Below are positions 25,893 through 33,380 of a stretch of DNA of 33,930 nt, in pieces. Made by a program: the position numbers and the translations under genes. The DNA is taken from the NCBI GenBank assembly GCA_002369325.1, contig DFDU01000018.1, positions 1-33,930 on the forward strand, given 5' to 3'. This DNA is from Lachnospiraceae bacterium UBA3820 (lineage in GTDB: Bacteria; Bacillota; Clostridia; Lachnospirales; Lachnospiraceae). The notes beneath the pieces were generated by a model. That model worked only from the letters and a program-made list of their open reading frames with translations. It was not told the origin of the DNA and did no database searches. The first letter of the stretch is position 1. Each line of letters starts with the position of its first letter.

Positions 25893-26471
25893 TCATTCCT
25901 CTTCTTTAACCATAAAATGCCTTATAATAATTATTAATATAGGTACAACAACAGCCTGAATCAAAAGACCCGGAACACCCGTCTTTATCTGTTCCCAGAT
26001 TATATTTACTTTAAACGGTGCAGCTTTACCGAATATTGCTACCATTCCAAGGAAAACCGCTCTTCCCGAAATCTGAGCAAGTATAACTGCAGGAAATGCC
26101 CATAATCCGTTTTCATATATTTTTTTTGAAAAGAGACTTGCAACAAAGGCAAATACAAAAAGCTCAACCATCATATAAGGCAGTCTATCAACTACGGGCA
26201 TCGGCTTTCCGTTCATTGAAGTTATCAAATAACTTACCACCGGTGAAAAAATACCTACAGCAGCCGCAAAAACCGGACCTACAAGGCATCCGGCCAAAAG
26301 CACCGGAAGATACATAGGTAACCATTTGACACCGCCCGGCTGTCCGAGTGCAAGATGCACAAGCTGCGGAAGTATAACCGCAAATGCTATAAGTGCAACC
26401 GAAACAATTGATTTTATTGTTATTCTTTTTCCCAAAGTAACCTGCTTAAGTACCAAACTTCTTTCTATCAT
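25893..26471 (-). CDS. ECF transporter S component (substrate unknown)
   Basis: The protein has 192 residues and about six hydrophobic segments. The pattern KSIVSVALIAFAVILPQL...PMYLPVLLAGCLVGPVFAA is that of substrate-binding S subunits of energy-coupling factor vitamin importers, with MYLPVLLAG and GPVFAAAVGIFSPVVS in their usual positions. The AT- and T-subunits are not here, so it would share the general ECF module. The substrate cannot be read from the sequence; it is not a clear BioY or RibU. The ATG at 26471 is eight nt from AGGAGG; the longer frame starting 14 codons earlier lacks one. Confidence 0.78.
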   Translation of the reverse strand: MIERSLVLKQVTLGKRITIKSIVSVALIAFAVILPQLVHLALGQPGGVKWLPMYLPVLLAGCLVGPVFAAAVGIFSPVVSYLITSMNGKPMPVVDRLPYMMVELFVFAFVASLFSKKIYENGLWAFPAVILAQISGRAVFLGMVAIFGKAAPFKVNIIWEQIKTGVPGLLIQAVVVPILIIIIRHFMVKEEE

Positions 26472-26490
26472 AAAATATCCTCCTGTTATA

Positions 26491-27609
26491 CTATTCAAAT
26501 TTATCTGCAACAAGCTTAAGATTTTCGATTATCGGAAGATGCTGCGGACAAACACCCTCACACTGTCCGCATCCGACACATGCACTCGCCTTACCGAATT
26601 CCTTGGTAAGATTATCATAATACTCATTTTGCGGTGTCCATCCCTTTGATTCTACCTCCTGCATCTCTGCATTATAAAGCGAGAAATATCTCGGTATATT
26701 TATATTCATCGGGCAGCCCGGAGCACAGTATGCACAACCCGTACACGGTATGGCTATTCCACCGTTAATAATATTTACGGCTTTTTTAATAATGCCGTAT
26801 TCCTCTTCATTTAACGGTACAAAGTCCTTCATATATGAAGTATTATCATCAAGCTGCTCCATATTACTCATTCCACTGAGCACCATGCATACATTTTCAA
26901 GGCTCGCCGCATATCTTACTGCCCATGAAGGTATGGACGCATTTGGTGCATAGTCTTTAAAAAGCTTTTTTGCCGCCTCCGGCACATTTGCCAGAGTTCC
27001 GCCTTTAACAGGCTCCATGACTATAACAGGCTTTCCGTGTTTTGTTGCAACCTCATAGCATTCTCTTGATCTTACACCAAGACTGTCCCAGTCAAGATAA
27101 TTTATCTGAAGCTGTACATATTCCGCCTCCGGATGATCCTGCAAAACCTTATCAAGAAGTTCCGGTCCGTCATGATACGAAAAACCTATATGACGCACGT
27201 CTCCGGCCTTCTTCTTATCCTCAAGCCATTTCCATACATCCAGTCTGTCATAAGTTTCTATCGAATGAGCATTGACATCATGAATCCAATAGTAGTCAAA
27301 ATAATCAAGTCCTGTTTTTCTGCGCTGTTCGTTAAATATCTTATCCCTGTCCCCCATAGACGAGATAAATCCCGAATGCAGCTTTGTGGTAACCGTATAT
27401 TTATCTCTCGGAATCCTTGTTGTAAGAATTTCCTTTACGGCTTCCTCACTCTTAAAATCACAATACATCCACGCCGTGTCAAAATAATCAAATCCCCTGT
27501 CTAAAAACATATCCACCATCTCACAGCACTGATTGATATCAATCTTTCCGGGATCCAACGGATCAAGCGACGGCAGCCTCATAAGACCAAACCCCAGTTT
27601 TTTCTTCAT
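26491..27609 (-). CDS. Aldo/keto reductase with C-terminal 4Fe-4S ferredoxin domain
   Basis: The protein has 372 residues. The (beta/alpha)8 reductase starts with LGFGLMRLP and shows DYFDTAWMYCDFKSEEAVKE (catalytic Asp and Tyr near 44-49), HSGFISS, DYYWIHDVN (catalytic His) and VMEPVKGGTLANV near residue 195. The C-terminal ~100 residues carry two Cys clusters, CTGCAYCAPGCPMNI and CVGCGQCEGVCPQHLPI, the pattern of the YhhX/Fe-S aldo/keto reductases common in clostridia. It is probably a cytosolic NAD(P)H or ferredoxin-linked oxidoreductase. AGGAGG precedes the ATG. It leads the aldo/keto reductase-ECF-DUF1893 transcript. Confidence 0.9.
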   Translation of the reverse strand: MKKKLGFGLMRLPSLDPLDPGKIDINQCCEMVDMFLDRGFDYFDTAWMYCDFKSEEAVKEILTTRIPRDKYTVTTKLHSGFISSMGDRDKIFNEQRRKTGLDYFDYYWIHDVNAHSIETYDRLDVWKWLEDKKKAGDVRHIGFSYHDGPELLDKVLQDHPEAEYVQLQINYLDWDSLGVRSRECYEVATKHGKPVIVMEPVKGGTLANVPEAAKKLFKDYAPNASIPSWAVRYAASLENVCMVLSGMSNMEQLDDNTSYMKDFVPLNEEEYGIIKKAVNIINGGIAIPCTGCAYCAPGCPMNINIPRYFSLYNAEMQEVESKGWTPQNEYYDNLTKEFGKASACVGCGQCEGVCPQHLPIIENLKLVADKFE

Positions 27610-27658
27610 AGAATACCTCCTTTTTTACTTATAAAACAATTACAAAGTAACCATCCAA

Positions 27659-27678
27659 TTTACACCTGTACATGTAAA
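27659..27678. promoter_or_regulatory. Imperfect palindrome upstream of the aldo/keto reductase gene
   Basis: TTTACACCTGTACATGTAAA has 6-bp TTTACA/TGTAAA arms about 50 nt before the reductase start, with an inner TGTACA. It may be an operator. The promoter itself is not clear to me. Confidence 0.35.
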
Positions 27679-27761
27679 TAAAACCTTTTATAATTTTATC
27701 ACATTTTACCCGAATGAACCAACGAATTTTTTACAATCTTCTACACTATATAACATTTATT

Positions 27762-27834
27762 TTATGCGAAGCATGTCGTTTGACGGGCGATACTGATATT
27801 TCTACGTGATATACTTATGCGAAGCATGTCGTTT
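27762..27834 (+). repeat. Two copies of a 20-nt direct repeat, 53 nt apart
   Basis: ttatgcgaagcatgtcgttt occurs at 27762-27781 and again at 27815-27834, and four of the next five bases also match. Each copy contains the small palindrome atgc-gaa-gcat. The second copy runs into the left end of the fold-back element, whose GTCGTTT end is the repeat's own end. Confidence 0.85.
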
Positions 27835-28172
27835 AACGGCAGGATACAGGTCTATGTCATCGGGACGCTTCTCACCGAACCACCTTAAAACCTTTCATTA
27901 TAAATAGATAAAATAAGGGTACATAACTGAATTTGCCCGATTTGCATCAAATCAGCAACGAGTGATTGATGACGATTTGCCCAGAAACCGAACTGTCTGA
28001 GCGTAGCGAGTTTTTCGGTTTCGTGCAAATCTCAAAATCACAAGTGTACTGATTTTGCAAATCGTTGGCACTCTGTTATGTACCCTTATTTTATCATTTT
28101 TAAATATAATCAAAAGTGTATCAACAAGAATCGTCCCGATGACATAGACCTGTATCAGTGGCGTTAAACGAC
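27828..28172. repeat. ~345-nt fold-back (long imperfect palindrome) element
   Basis: Eight successive pairings fold the whole stretch into one long hairpin: 27828-27838 with 28162-28172 (11 bp), 27843-27867 with 28132-28156 (25 bp), 27907-27927 with 28075-28095 (21 bp), 27938-27945 with 28057-28064, 27949-27955 with 28049-28055, 27962-27967 with 28036-28041, 27974-27980 with 28025-28031 and 27984-27992 with 28014-28022. The apex holds GAGCGTAGCGAG. No ORF lies inside. The element starts 9 nt after the potD stop and so lies in the 3' untranslated part of the pot operon. It could be a non-autonomous mobile element (MITE-like), a structured 3'UTR or a regulatory RNA. Nothing here decides between these, and no target-site duplication is obvious. 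Confidence 0.85.
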
Positions 28173-28180
28173 CCCTTCCC

Positions 28181-29248
28181 TTAATTCGCAGCCTTTATCT
28201 TAGTCCAAAGCTCTGCAAAATAAGCCTTTGTCTCAGCATCCTGATATCTGAAAACTTCATCGTTGGCACGAGTCATATCAGGAATATAAGCATCAATCTC
28301 TGCATAATCATCTGTTGCAGCTTTTTCTCTTGCTTCGATAACAGGAGAAGTATAACCTACTTCGGCTGTATTAGCATAAGCATTATCAGGATCAAGCATA
28401 AAATTAATAAATTCATGAGCAAGTTTTGCATCACCGCAATCCTTGGTAATAATCATTGCATCATTCCATATATTGGTACCTTCCTCAGGTGCAAAATAAG
28501 CAAGGTTCTCATTCTCGGACATAATATAAGTTGCATCACCCGAATAAACAATAGCTATAGCCTTATTACCCGAAATCATATTATCGATTACATCATCACC
28601 GGCATAAACGGGATCCATAGTATCTCTTTGATTGGCAAGCCATTCATATGCCTCATCGATTTCATTTTTATCGGTCGTATTCATCGAATATCCAAGTGCC
28701 TTAAGCGCTATCATAAACGAATCTCTCTCGGAATCATACATATAAAGCATACCTTTATATTTCGGATTACGAAGAATCTCCCAACCATCCTTTAAATCAG
28801 CCTCATCTACTACTGTCTTATCATAAAGGATACCGACATTTCCATAGAAATAAGGTACCGAATACTCATTATTCGGATCACATGCAAGTCCAAGAACATC
28901 AGAATCAAGACCGTCTGCATTTGGAATAAGTGACCAATCGATTTTCTGAAGCTTATCCTCCTTGATAAGTCTCTCAATCATATAATCGGACGGAATGATT
29001 ACATCATACTTTTCTCCGCTTTGAACCTTAGTATACATCGACTCGTTGGAATCGAAGGTTTCATAAACAACCTTACAGTTATATTCCTTTTCAAAATCGT
29101 GAATAAGCTCCGTGTCGATATACTCTCCCGCATTGTAGACCTTTAAGGTCTTGTTACTCTTACTTCCACAGCCTGTCAAAAGGCTCATTCCAAGAGTCAT
29201 CACCATTATTGCTCCGGTGATTTTTTTCATGATAGACGTTTTTTTCAA
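28181..29248 (-). CDS. potD: Spermidine/putrescine-binding lipoprotein
   Basis: The protein has 355 residues and is exported. The signal ends in LGMSLLTGC, making it a lipoprotein with Cys at ~residue 27. The mature domain has the polyamine-binding PotD pattern: LKVYNAGEYIDTELIHDFEK, YDVIIPSDYMIERLIKE, VPYFYGNVGILYD and the C-terminal FAELWTKIKAAN. Tyr/Trp/Asp residues expected around the ligand are present in these motifs. The start is TTG at 29246-29248, eight nt from GGAGGAG; a later ATG (7th codon) is too far. It is the last gene of potABCD. Confidence 0.94.
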   Translation of the reverse strand: MKKTSIMKKITGAIMVMTLGMSLLTGCGSKSNKTLKVYNAGEYIDTELIHDFEKEYNCKVVYETFDSNESMYTKVQSGEKYDVIIPSDYMIERLIKEDKLQKIDWSLIPNADGLDSDVLGLACDPNNEYSVPYFYGNVGILYDKTVVDEADLKDGWEILRNPKYKGMLYMYDSERDSFMIALKALGYSMNTTDKNEIDEAYEWLANQRDTMDPVYAGDDVIDNMISGNKAIAIVYSGDATYIMSENENLAYFAPEEGTNIWNDAMIITKDCGDAKLAHEFINFMLDPDNAYANTAEVGYTSPVIEAREKAATDDYAEIDAYIPDMTRANDEVFRYQDAETKAYFAELWTKIKAAN

Positions 29249-29283
29249 CTTATTATCTCCTCCTTCGTCTGCATAAAATAAAA

Positions 29284-30078
29284 TTATTTCTTATCAACAG
29301 CTTTCTTTTTCCTTGCAATCGCAGGAATAACATTTACCAGAATAAGGGTAATTGCTATTACAAGAATAACTATTGTTGATAACGCATTAATAGTCGGGTT
29401 GGTTCTCTTTGTCATGTTATAAACAACAATCGAAATATTTGATACACCGTTACCCGTTACAAAATAAGAAATTACAAAGTCATCAAAGGACATTGTAAAT
29501 GCTAGAAGAACTCCGGCAAAAATACCTTCCTTAAGCATCGGAAGAATAACCTTCGTGAGAGCCTGGAATGGTGTTGCACCCAAATCCATTGCGGCATTGG
29601 CAAGGTTCGGATCCATGGTTCTTACCTTTGGATATACGCTCGTTATAACATATGGCGTACAAAAAGCTATATGTGCCAGAAGCATGGTAAGATAACCCTT
29701 TTCAAGATGAAATGCCGAGAATAAAATCATGAGTCCTATAGCCGTAACAATATCCGGATTCATGATAGGAACATTATTTACATTTACAACCAATTCCTTT
29801 AATATTTTTCTGTTCTTAGACAAGCCTATAGATGTAAGCGTTCCGAGAACAGTCGAAATAAATGTGGCAAGTACAGCTATGGAAAGTGAAACCCAAACGG
29901 CATTCATTATGTCACTGCTTTCGAAAAGATTTTGATACCACCTTAACGAAAAGCTTTGGAATTTGGTAAGTGACTTCGATGAATTAAATGAATAAAACAT
30001 CGTTACCACTATAGGCAGATATAAAAATATAAAACAAAGCGTGATATAAAGGACTGCGCCTATTTTTTTCTTCTTCAT
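29284..30078 (-). CDS. potC: Spermidine/putrescine ABC transporter permease
   Basis: This 264-aa inner permease of the polyamine importer has six hydrophobic helices. The EAA-type cytoplasmic loop is visible as DLGATPFQALTKVILPMLKEGI near residue 167, which contacts PotA. LYLPIVVTMFYSFNSSKSL near the start is typical of PotC. GAGGAGG precedes the ATG, and potB's stop lies three nt before the start region. Co-transcribed with potA, potB and potD. Confidence 0.94.
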   Translation of the reverse strand: MKKKKIGAVLYITLCFIFLYLPIVVTMFYSFNSSKSLTKFQSFSLRWYQNLFESSDIMNAVWVSLSIAVLATFISTVLGTLTSIGLSKNRKILKELVVNVNNVPIMNPDIVTAIGLMILFSAFHLEKGYLTMLLAHIAFCTPYVITSVYPKVRTMDPNLANAAMDLGATPFQALTKVILPMLKEGIFAGVLLAFTMSFDDFVISYFVTGNGVSNISIVVYNMTKRTNPTINALSTIVILVIAITLILVNVIPAIARKKKAVDKK

Positions 30079-30081
30079 AAG

Positions 30082-30909
30082 CTAATCCTCCTCTATCTCA
30101 TCTTTATCGATTTTCTTCATAAAGGTAATCGACATCAAAATAATAAATGCAAGTATTACCGATATCGCACTACCGAAGTTCCAATCACCGATAGATATAA
30201 ACTGGTTCTCTATAAGGTTACCTATAAGCGTATATTGACCTCCTCCCAAAAGCTTCGGGATGACGAAGGTTGATATTGACAAAAGAAATGTCATAATAAC
30301 TCCATTTAACACACCCGGAATCGAAAGCTTAAAGGTCACACGCCAAAAGGTTTTGAACTTATTTGCACCAAGGTCGTAGGACGCCTCAATAAGTGAGTGG
30401 TCCATCTTACTGAGTGAAGTATAAATAGGTATAACCATAAACGGAAGCAGATCACTTACCAGGCCGAGAATAACTGCAAAGTCCGTATACATCATGGATA
30501 TCGGCTCAAAACCGAGTTTTACCAAAATGGTATTTATAAGTCCGTTATCCGATAAGAGCGAAATCCATGCATAGGTTCTTAATAATGTATTTATCCACAT
30601 TGGAATCGTAACTATAAGTATAAGTACACTCTGCGTTTTCTCACTGAAAAAAGTAATAAGATAAGCCAGAGTATAACCTACCAAAAGACAAATCATTACG
30701 GAAATAAGTCCCAGCTTAAAGGATTTTACAAAAACATCCACATAAATCGGCTCTGTCATTCTTTTGAAATTGTCAAAGGTAAACTGAATATTGAGCAGCT
30801 CATTTCCACCTTTGGTTACCGAATAAAGTATAATCATAAGAAGCGGAAGAACTACTATCACAAATGCCCATATAATATATGGCCATATCATCTTTCGAAA
30901 ATGCTTCAT
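30082..30909 (-). CDS. potB: Spermidine/putrescine ABC transporter permease
   Basis: This 275-aa permease partner of PotC has six helices. The EAA loop reads ASYDLGANKFKTFWRVTFKLSI near residue 180, and SLSKMDHSLIE before it is also typical. The start is the ATG at 30907-30909, overlapping the potA stop as TAATG and six nt from GGAGG. An in-frame extension of seven codons upstream has no ribosome site. Confidence 0.94.
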   Translation of the reverse strand: MKHFRKMIWPYIIWAFVIVVLPLLMIILYSVTKGGNELLNIQFTFDNFKRMTEPIYVDVFVKSFKLGLISVMICLLVGYTLAYLITFFSEKTQSVLILIVTIPMWINTLLRTYAWISLLSDNGLINTILVKLGFEPISMMYTDFAVILGLVSDLLPFMVIPIYTSLSKMDHSLIEASYDLGANKFKTFWRVTFKLSIPGVLNGVIMTFLLSISTFVIPKLLGGGQYTLIGNLIENQFISIGDWNFGSAISVILAFIILMSITFMKKIDKDEIEED

Positions 30910-31967
30910 TAGTTTCCTCCGTTCTCCCAATCCATACGGTACATAACATGTATATCGTCAGGTCCGAATTTAAGTCCGACCTCAAGTCCCGGTTTGAAAT
31001 AATCGGTTGTGTGTATAAGATAATCTCTGTGCTTTGTTTCAACAACTATCTCATGGTGCACACCCTTAAATATGATTGAAGTTACCTTGCCCTTTATCTT
31101 TGCATCCTTAGGCTTTACTATATCTATATCCTCCGGACGAATGACAACCTCGACCGCTTCATTATTTTTAAAGCCCTTATCCACGCATTCAAACTCATTA
31201 TTATCAAATGAAACAAGGCAGTCCTTAATCATGGTCGCTTCAATTATATTTGACTCACCTATGAAGCTTGCAACAAATCTGTTTTCCGGCTCATTATATA
31301 TATCCTCAGGAGTTCCTACCTGCTGAATAACGCCCTCGTGCATAACAACAACGGTATCGGACATGGAAAGAGCTTCTTCCTGATCATGTGTTACAAATAT
31401 AAATGTAATGCCTACTTCCTTTTGAATCTTCTTAAGCTCTATCTGCATTTCTTTACGAAGCTTGGCATCAAGAGCTCCCAAAGGCTCATCCAAAAGAAGT
31501 ACCTTAGGCTCATTTACAAGTGCTCTTGCTATGGCAACTCTCTGCTGCTGTCCACCTGAAAGCTTTGTAACGTCACGCTTATCAAAACCCTCAAGACCCA
31601 CAAGCTTGAGCATTCTTTTAACCTTATGCTCGATAAGCTTTTTATCCATCTTCTTTATCTTAAGTCCGAAGGCCACATTGTCAAATACATTTAAGAATGG
31701 GAAAAGTGAATATTTTTGAAAAACGGTATTAACCTCTCTCTTGTAAGAAGGAATACGCGAAATGTCGACTCCATCAAAAATAACCTCACCGTTGCTTGGC
31801 TCCTCAAATCCGGCAATAATTCTCAAGGTAGTTGTTTTACCGCATCCGGACGGACCAAGAAGTGTAAGGAATTCGTTTTCATGTATATTTAAATCTATAC
31901 CTTTTAATACCTGCTGCTCACCGAAGTTTTTACTCAAACCTCTTAATTCAATCAAAACCTCGCTCAC
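30909..31967 (-). CDS. potA: Spermidine/putrescine ABC transporter ATP-binding protein
   Basis: The protein has 352 residues and energises polyamine uptake from the cytoplasmic side. Walker A is LLGPSGCGKTTTLR near residue 35, the Q-loop is VFQKYSLFPFLNV, the signature is KLSGGQQQRVAIARAL near residue 130, Walker B is LLLDEPLGALDAKLR near residue 155, and the H-loop is FVTHDQEEALSMSD. The C-terminal ~110 residues form the regulatory TOBE-like domain. The start is GTG at 31965-31967, since AAGGAGG lies six nt before it; the longer open frame has no site. First gene of the operon. Confidence 0.96.
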   Translation of the reverse strand: MSEVLIELRGLSKNFGEQQVLKGIDLNIHENEFLTLLGPSGCGKTTTLRIIAGFEEPSNGEVIFDGVDISRIPSYKREVNTVFQKYSLFPFLNVFDNVAFGLKIKKMDKKLIEHKVKRMLKLVGLEGFDKRDVTKLSGGQQQRVAIARALVNEPKVLLLDEPLGALDAKLRKEMQIELKKIQKEVGITFIFVTHDQEEALSMSDTVVVMHEGVIQQVGTPEDIYNEPENRFVASFIGESNIIEATMIKDCLVSFDNNEFECVDKGFKNNEAVEVVIRPEDIDIVKPKDAKIKGKVTSIIFKGVHHEIVVETKHRDYLIHTTDYFKPGLEVGLKFGPDDIHVMYRMDWENGGN

Positions 31968-32019
31968 TTTTTTCCTCCTTGTATACTCAGAATAATCTGA
32001 TTTTTTACACAATGAAGTT

Positions 32020-32048
32020 ATTATACAATGTAGGAAAGTCAATGTAAA
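32020..32048 (-). promoter_or_regulatory. Sigma-A promoter of potABCD
   Basis: On the minus strand, TTTACA (32043-32048), a 17-nt spacer and a perfect TATAAT (32020-32025) lead to a predicted start near 32013 and a leader of about 46 nt. The promoter lies between the 32066 gene's stop and potA. Confidence 0.75.
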
Positions 32049-32065
32049 CAAGAAATTTTTTTATT

Positions 32066-32746
32066 TTATTCTTCGTCTGTTTCCTCAACATATAAGGGAT
32101 TATTCTCACAGTTTTTATTATTACAATTATCACAGATTCCTTCACAAATCTGATTCGGATTTTCAGTAAGCAAGGCATAAAAAACAACACTTTTTGTCGG
32201 TTCCATTACTCCGTATTTATTGGCTGACACAATAAAATCATCCTTTACACATTCCTCACAATTCATATCCATAGAACCAATTTCCACATTATACGAAGCA
32301 TTTCCCTTTATATCTTCAATTATATCCGGTATCTTTTCCGTTGTGATTTCTTCTCCTATAAAGACATATCTTTTTACATATCTTCTGTGAAACCTTGAAT
32401 ACATATTATTAAACTCAACATACATTTTCATTAATAGCTCATTTGCTATGCAGTCCATCATATATGCCTTATCCAGCTCTTTATTTTTTGTATATGTTTC
32501 CTTAAGTATATCCGGACCCTTTCCCATAGTCATACACACCACCGCTGCCTGGCAGTCATCGATTAATTTTATACCGGTTACCTTTTGATTTATTTTGTAT
32601 GCCGCGAGAGGTTTTACACAGTCCATAAGATTATTGTATATTTTTTTTAATTCAGACTTATTATTTTTGTCAAAATGATATTTTTCAATCACCTCATCAA
32701 TAAATTTGTCATAATTATTTATTTTTAAATTCATTCTAACTTTCAT
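32066..32746 (-). CDS. Hypothetical protein, possibly MetH-activation-domain-like
   Basis: The protein has 226 residues, no signal and no membrane segment. A central stretch (IDDCQAAVVCMTMGKGPDIL, then DCIANELLMKMYVEFN) resembles the vitamin-B12-dependent methionine synthase activation domain seen in clostridial corrinoid genes. The C-terminal third is Cys-rich: a CEEC pair and a cluster of four Cys as C-x3-C-x2-C-x4-C, which suggests an Fe-S or Zn site. The family assignment is tentative and rests on pattern only. The ATG is nine nt from GGGAG. It is co-oriented with potA but has the pot promoter between them. Confidence 0.5.
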   Translation of the reverse strand: MKVRMNLKINNYDKFIDEVIEKYHFDKNNKSELKKIYNNLMDCVKPLAAYKINQKVTGIKLIDDCQAAVVCMTMGKGPDILKETYTKNKELDKAYMMDCIANELLMKMYVEFNNMYSRFHRRYVKRYVFIGEEITTEKIPDIIEDIKGNASYNVEIGSMDMNCEECVKDDFIVSANKYGVMEPTKSVVFYALLTENPNQICEGICDNCNNKNCENNPLYVEETDEE

Positions 32747-32920
32747 TATATCATTCTCCCATTATGGATATATTATAAACTAATTCAATTAAGATTAAAC
32801 CGATAATTTCAAATAATTTCAAAAAAACAAATATTTATATAGCACAATTATAAAAAATTTGTTATAATTAAAAAAATATTTGTGCGAAATGAATAATTCA
32901 AAGCAGCTATGGAGGTAAAT

Positions 32921-33265
32921 ATGGAAGAGAAAAGAAAAAACAAACGACTTCCTATTAAGATAAAACTGGAAGTATCCAATCTTTTTAAACAAGACGGAAT
33001 TAAAATCGACTCACTTGATACCGAGATTGAGGTTTTTGATATTTCAAAGGCAGGTATCGGTTTTATGTCTGTTACAAAATTACCGACTGATTATTACTTC
33101 AATGCTACAATTGAATTTGATAATTCCGATGATATAATTCTTTCGGTAGTTAAGATACTTTACAGAACGGAAATCGGAAGTTACGGATACAGATACGGTT
33201 GTGAATTTATAGGGCTTCCATCGATGTATGACCATATTTTTGATGAATACGGTGCAACGCTTTAG
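32921..33265 (+). CDS. PilZ domain protein (c-di-GMP effector)
   Basis: This 114-aa single-domain protein binds cyclic di-GMP. The two PilZ motifs are present: RKNKRLPIKI near the N-terminus (RxxxR) and DISKAGIGF near residue 46 (D/NxSxxG). The C-terminal strand YGCEFIGLPSMYDHIFDEYG fits the family. The start is the ATG at 32921, five nt from GGAGG; the ATG at 32909 is itself inside that ribosome site. It could be a partner of the HD-GYP protein at 20-23.6 kb, though it is about 9 kb away. Confidence 0.85.
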   Translation: MEEKRKNKRLPIKIKLEVSNLFKQDGIKIDSLDTEIEVFDISKAGIGFMSVTKLPTDYYFNATIEFDNSDDIILSVVKILYRTEIGSYGYRYGCEFIGLPSMYDHIFDEYGATL

Positions 33266-33288
33266 AATTAAAAATCTTTCTCATAAAC

Positions 33289-33327
33289 GGAAGGGGAGTA
33301 CACTTTAAACCAAGTGGCTCCCCTTCC
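33289..33327. repeat. Strong GC-rich hairpin after the PilZ gene
   Basis: GGAAGGGGAG (33289-33298) pairs with CTCCCCTTCC (33318-33327), with a further CACTT/AAGTG pairing within. No U tract directly follows on either strand, so it may work with the next hairpin. Confidence 0.7.
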
Positions 33328-33333
33328 CCTTTT

Positions 33334-33372
33334 GGGTAGAAATAAATCTTTCGAATTTCTGCCCTATATTTT
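33334..33372 (+). terminator. Rho-independent terminator of the PilZ gene
   Basis: GGGTAGAAAT (33334-33343) pairs with ATTTCTGCCC (33355-33364; one G-U pair) and is followed by a T-rich run (TATATTTTTT). It faces the converging rfbD gene. Confidence 0.75.
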
Positions 33373-33380
33373 TTATTATA

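Noticed and set aside
27762..27834. CRISPR repeats
   Set aside because: There are only two copies, no regular spacers and no cas genes.
27828..28172. Fold-back as an intact insertion sequence
   Set aside because: There is no transposase ORF and no clear target-site duplication. At most it is a non-autonomous element.
27828..28172. Fold-back as an ordinary terminator of potD
   Set aside because: It is far too long, has internal loops, and no U tract follows it on the minus strand.
32005..32190. 61-aa minus-strand open frame
   Set aside because: It overlaps the 3' end of the Cys-rich protein in another frame and has no ribosome site.
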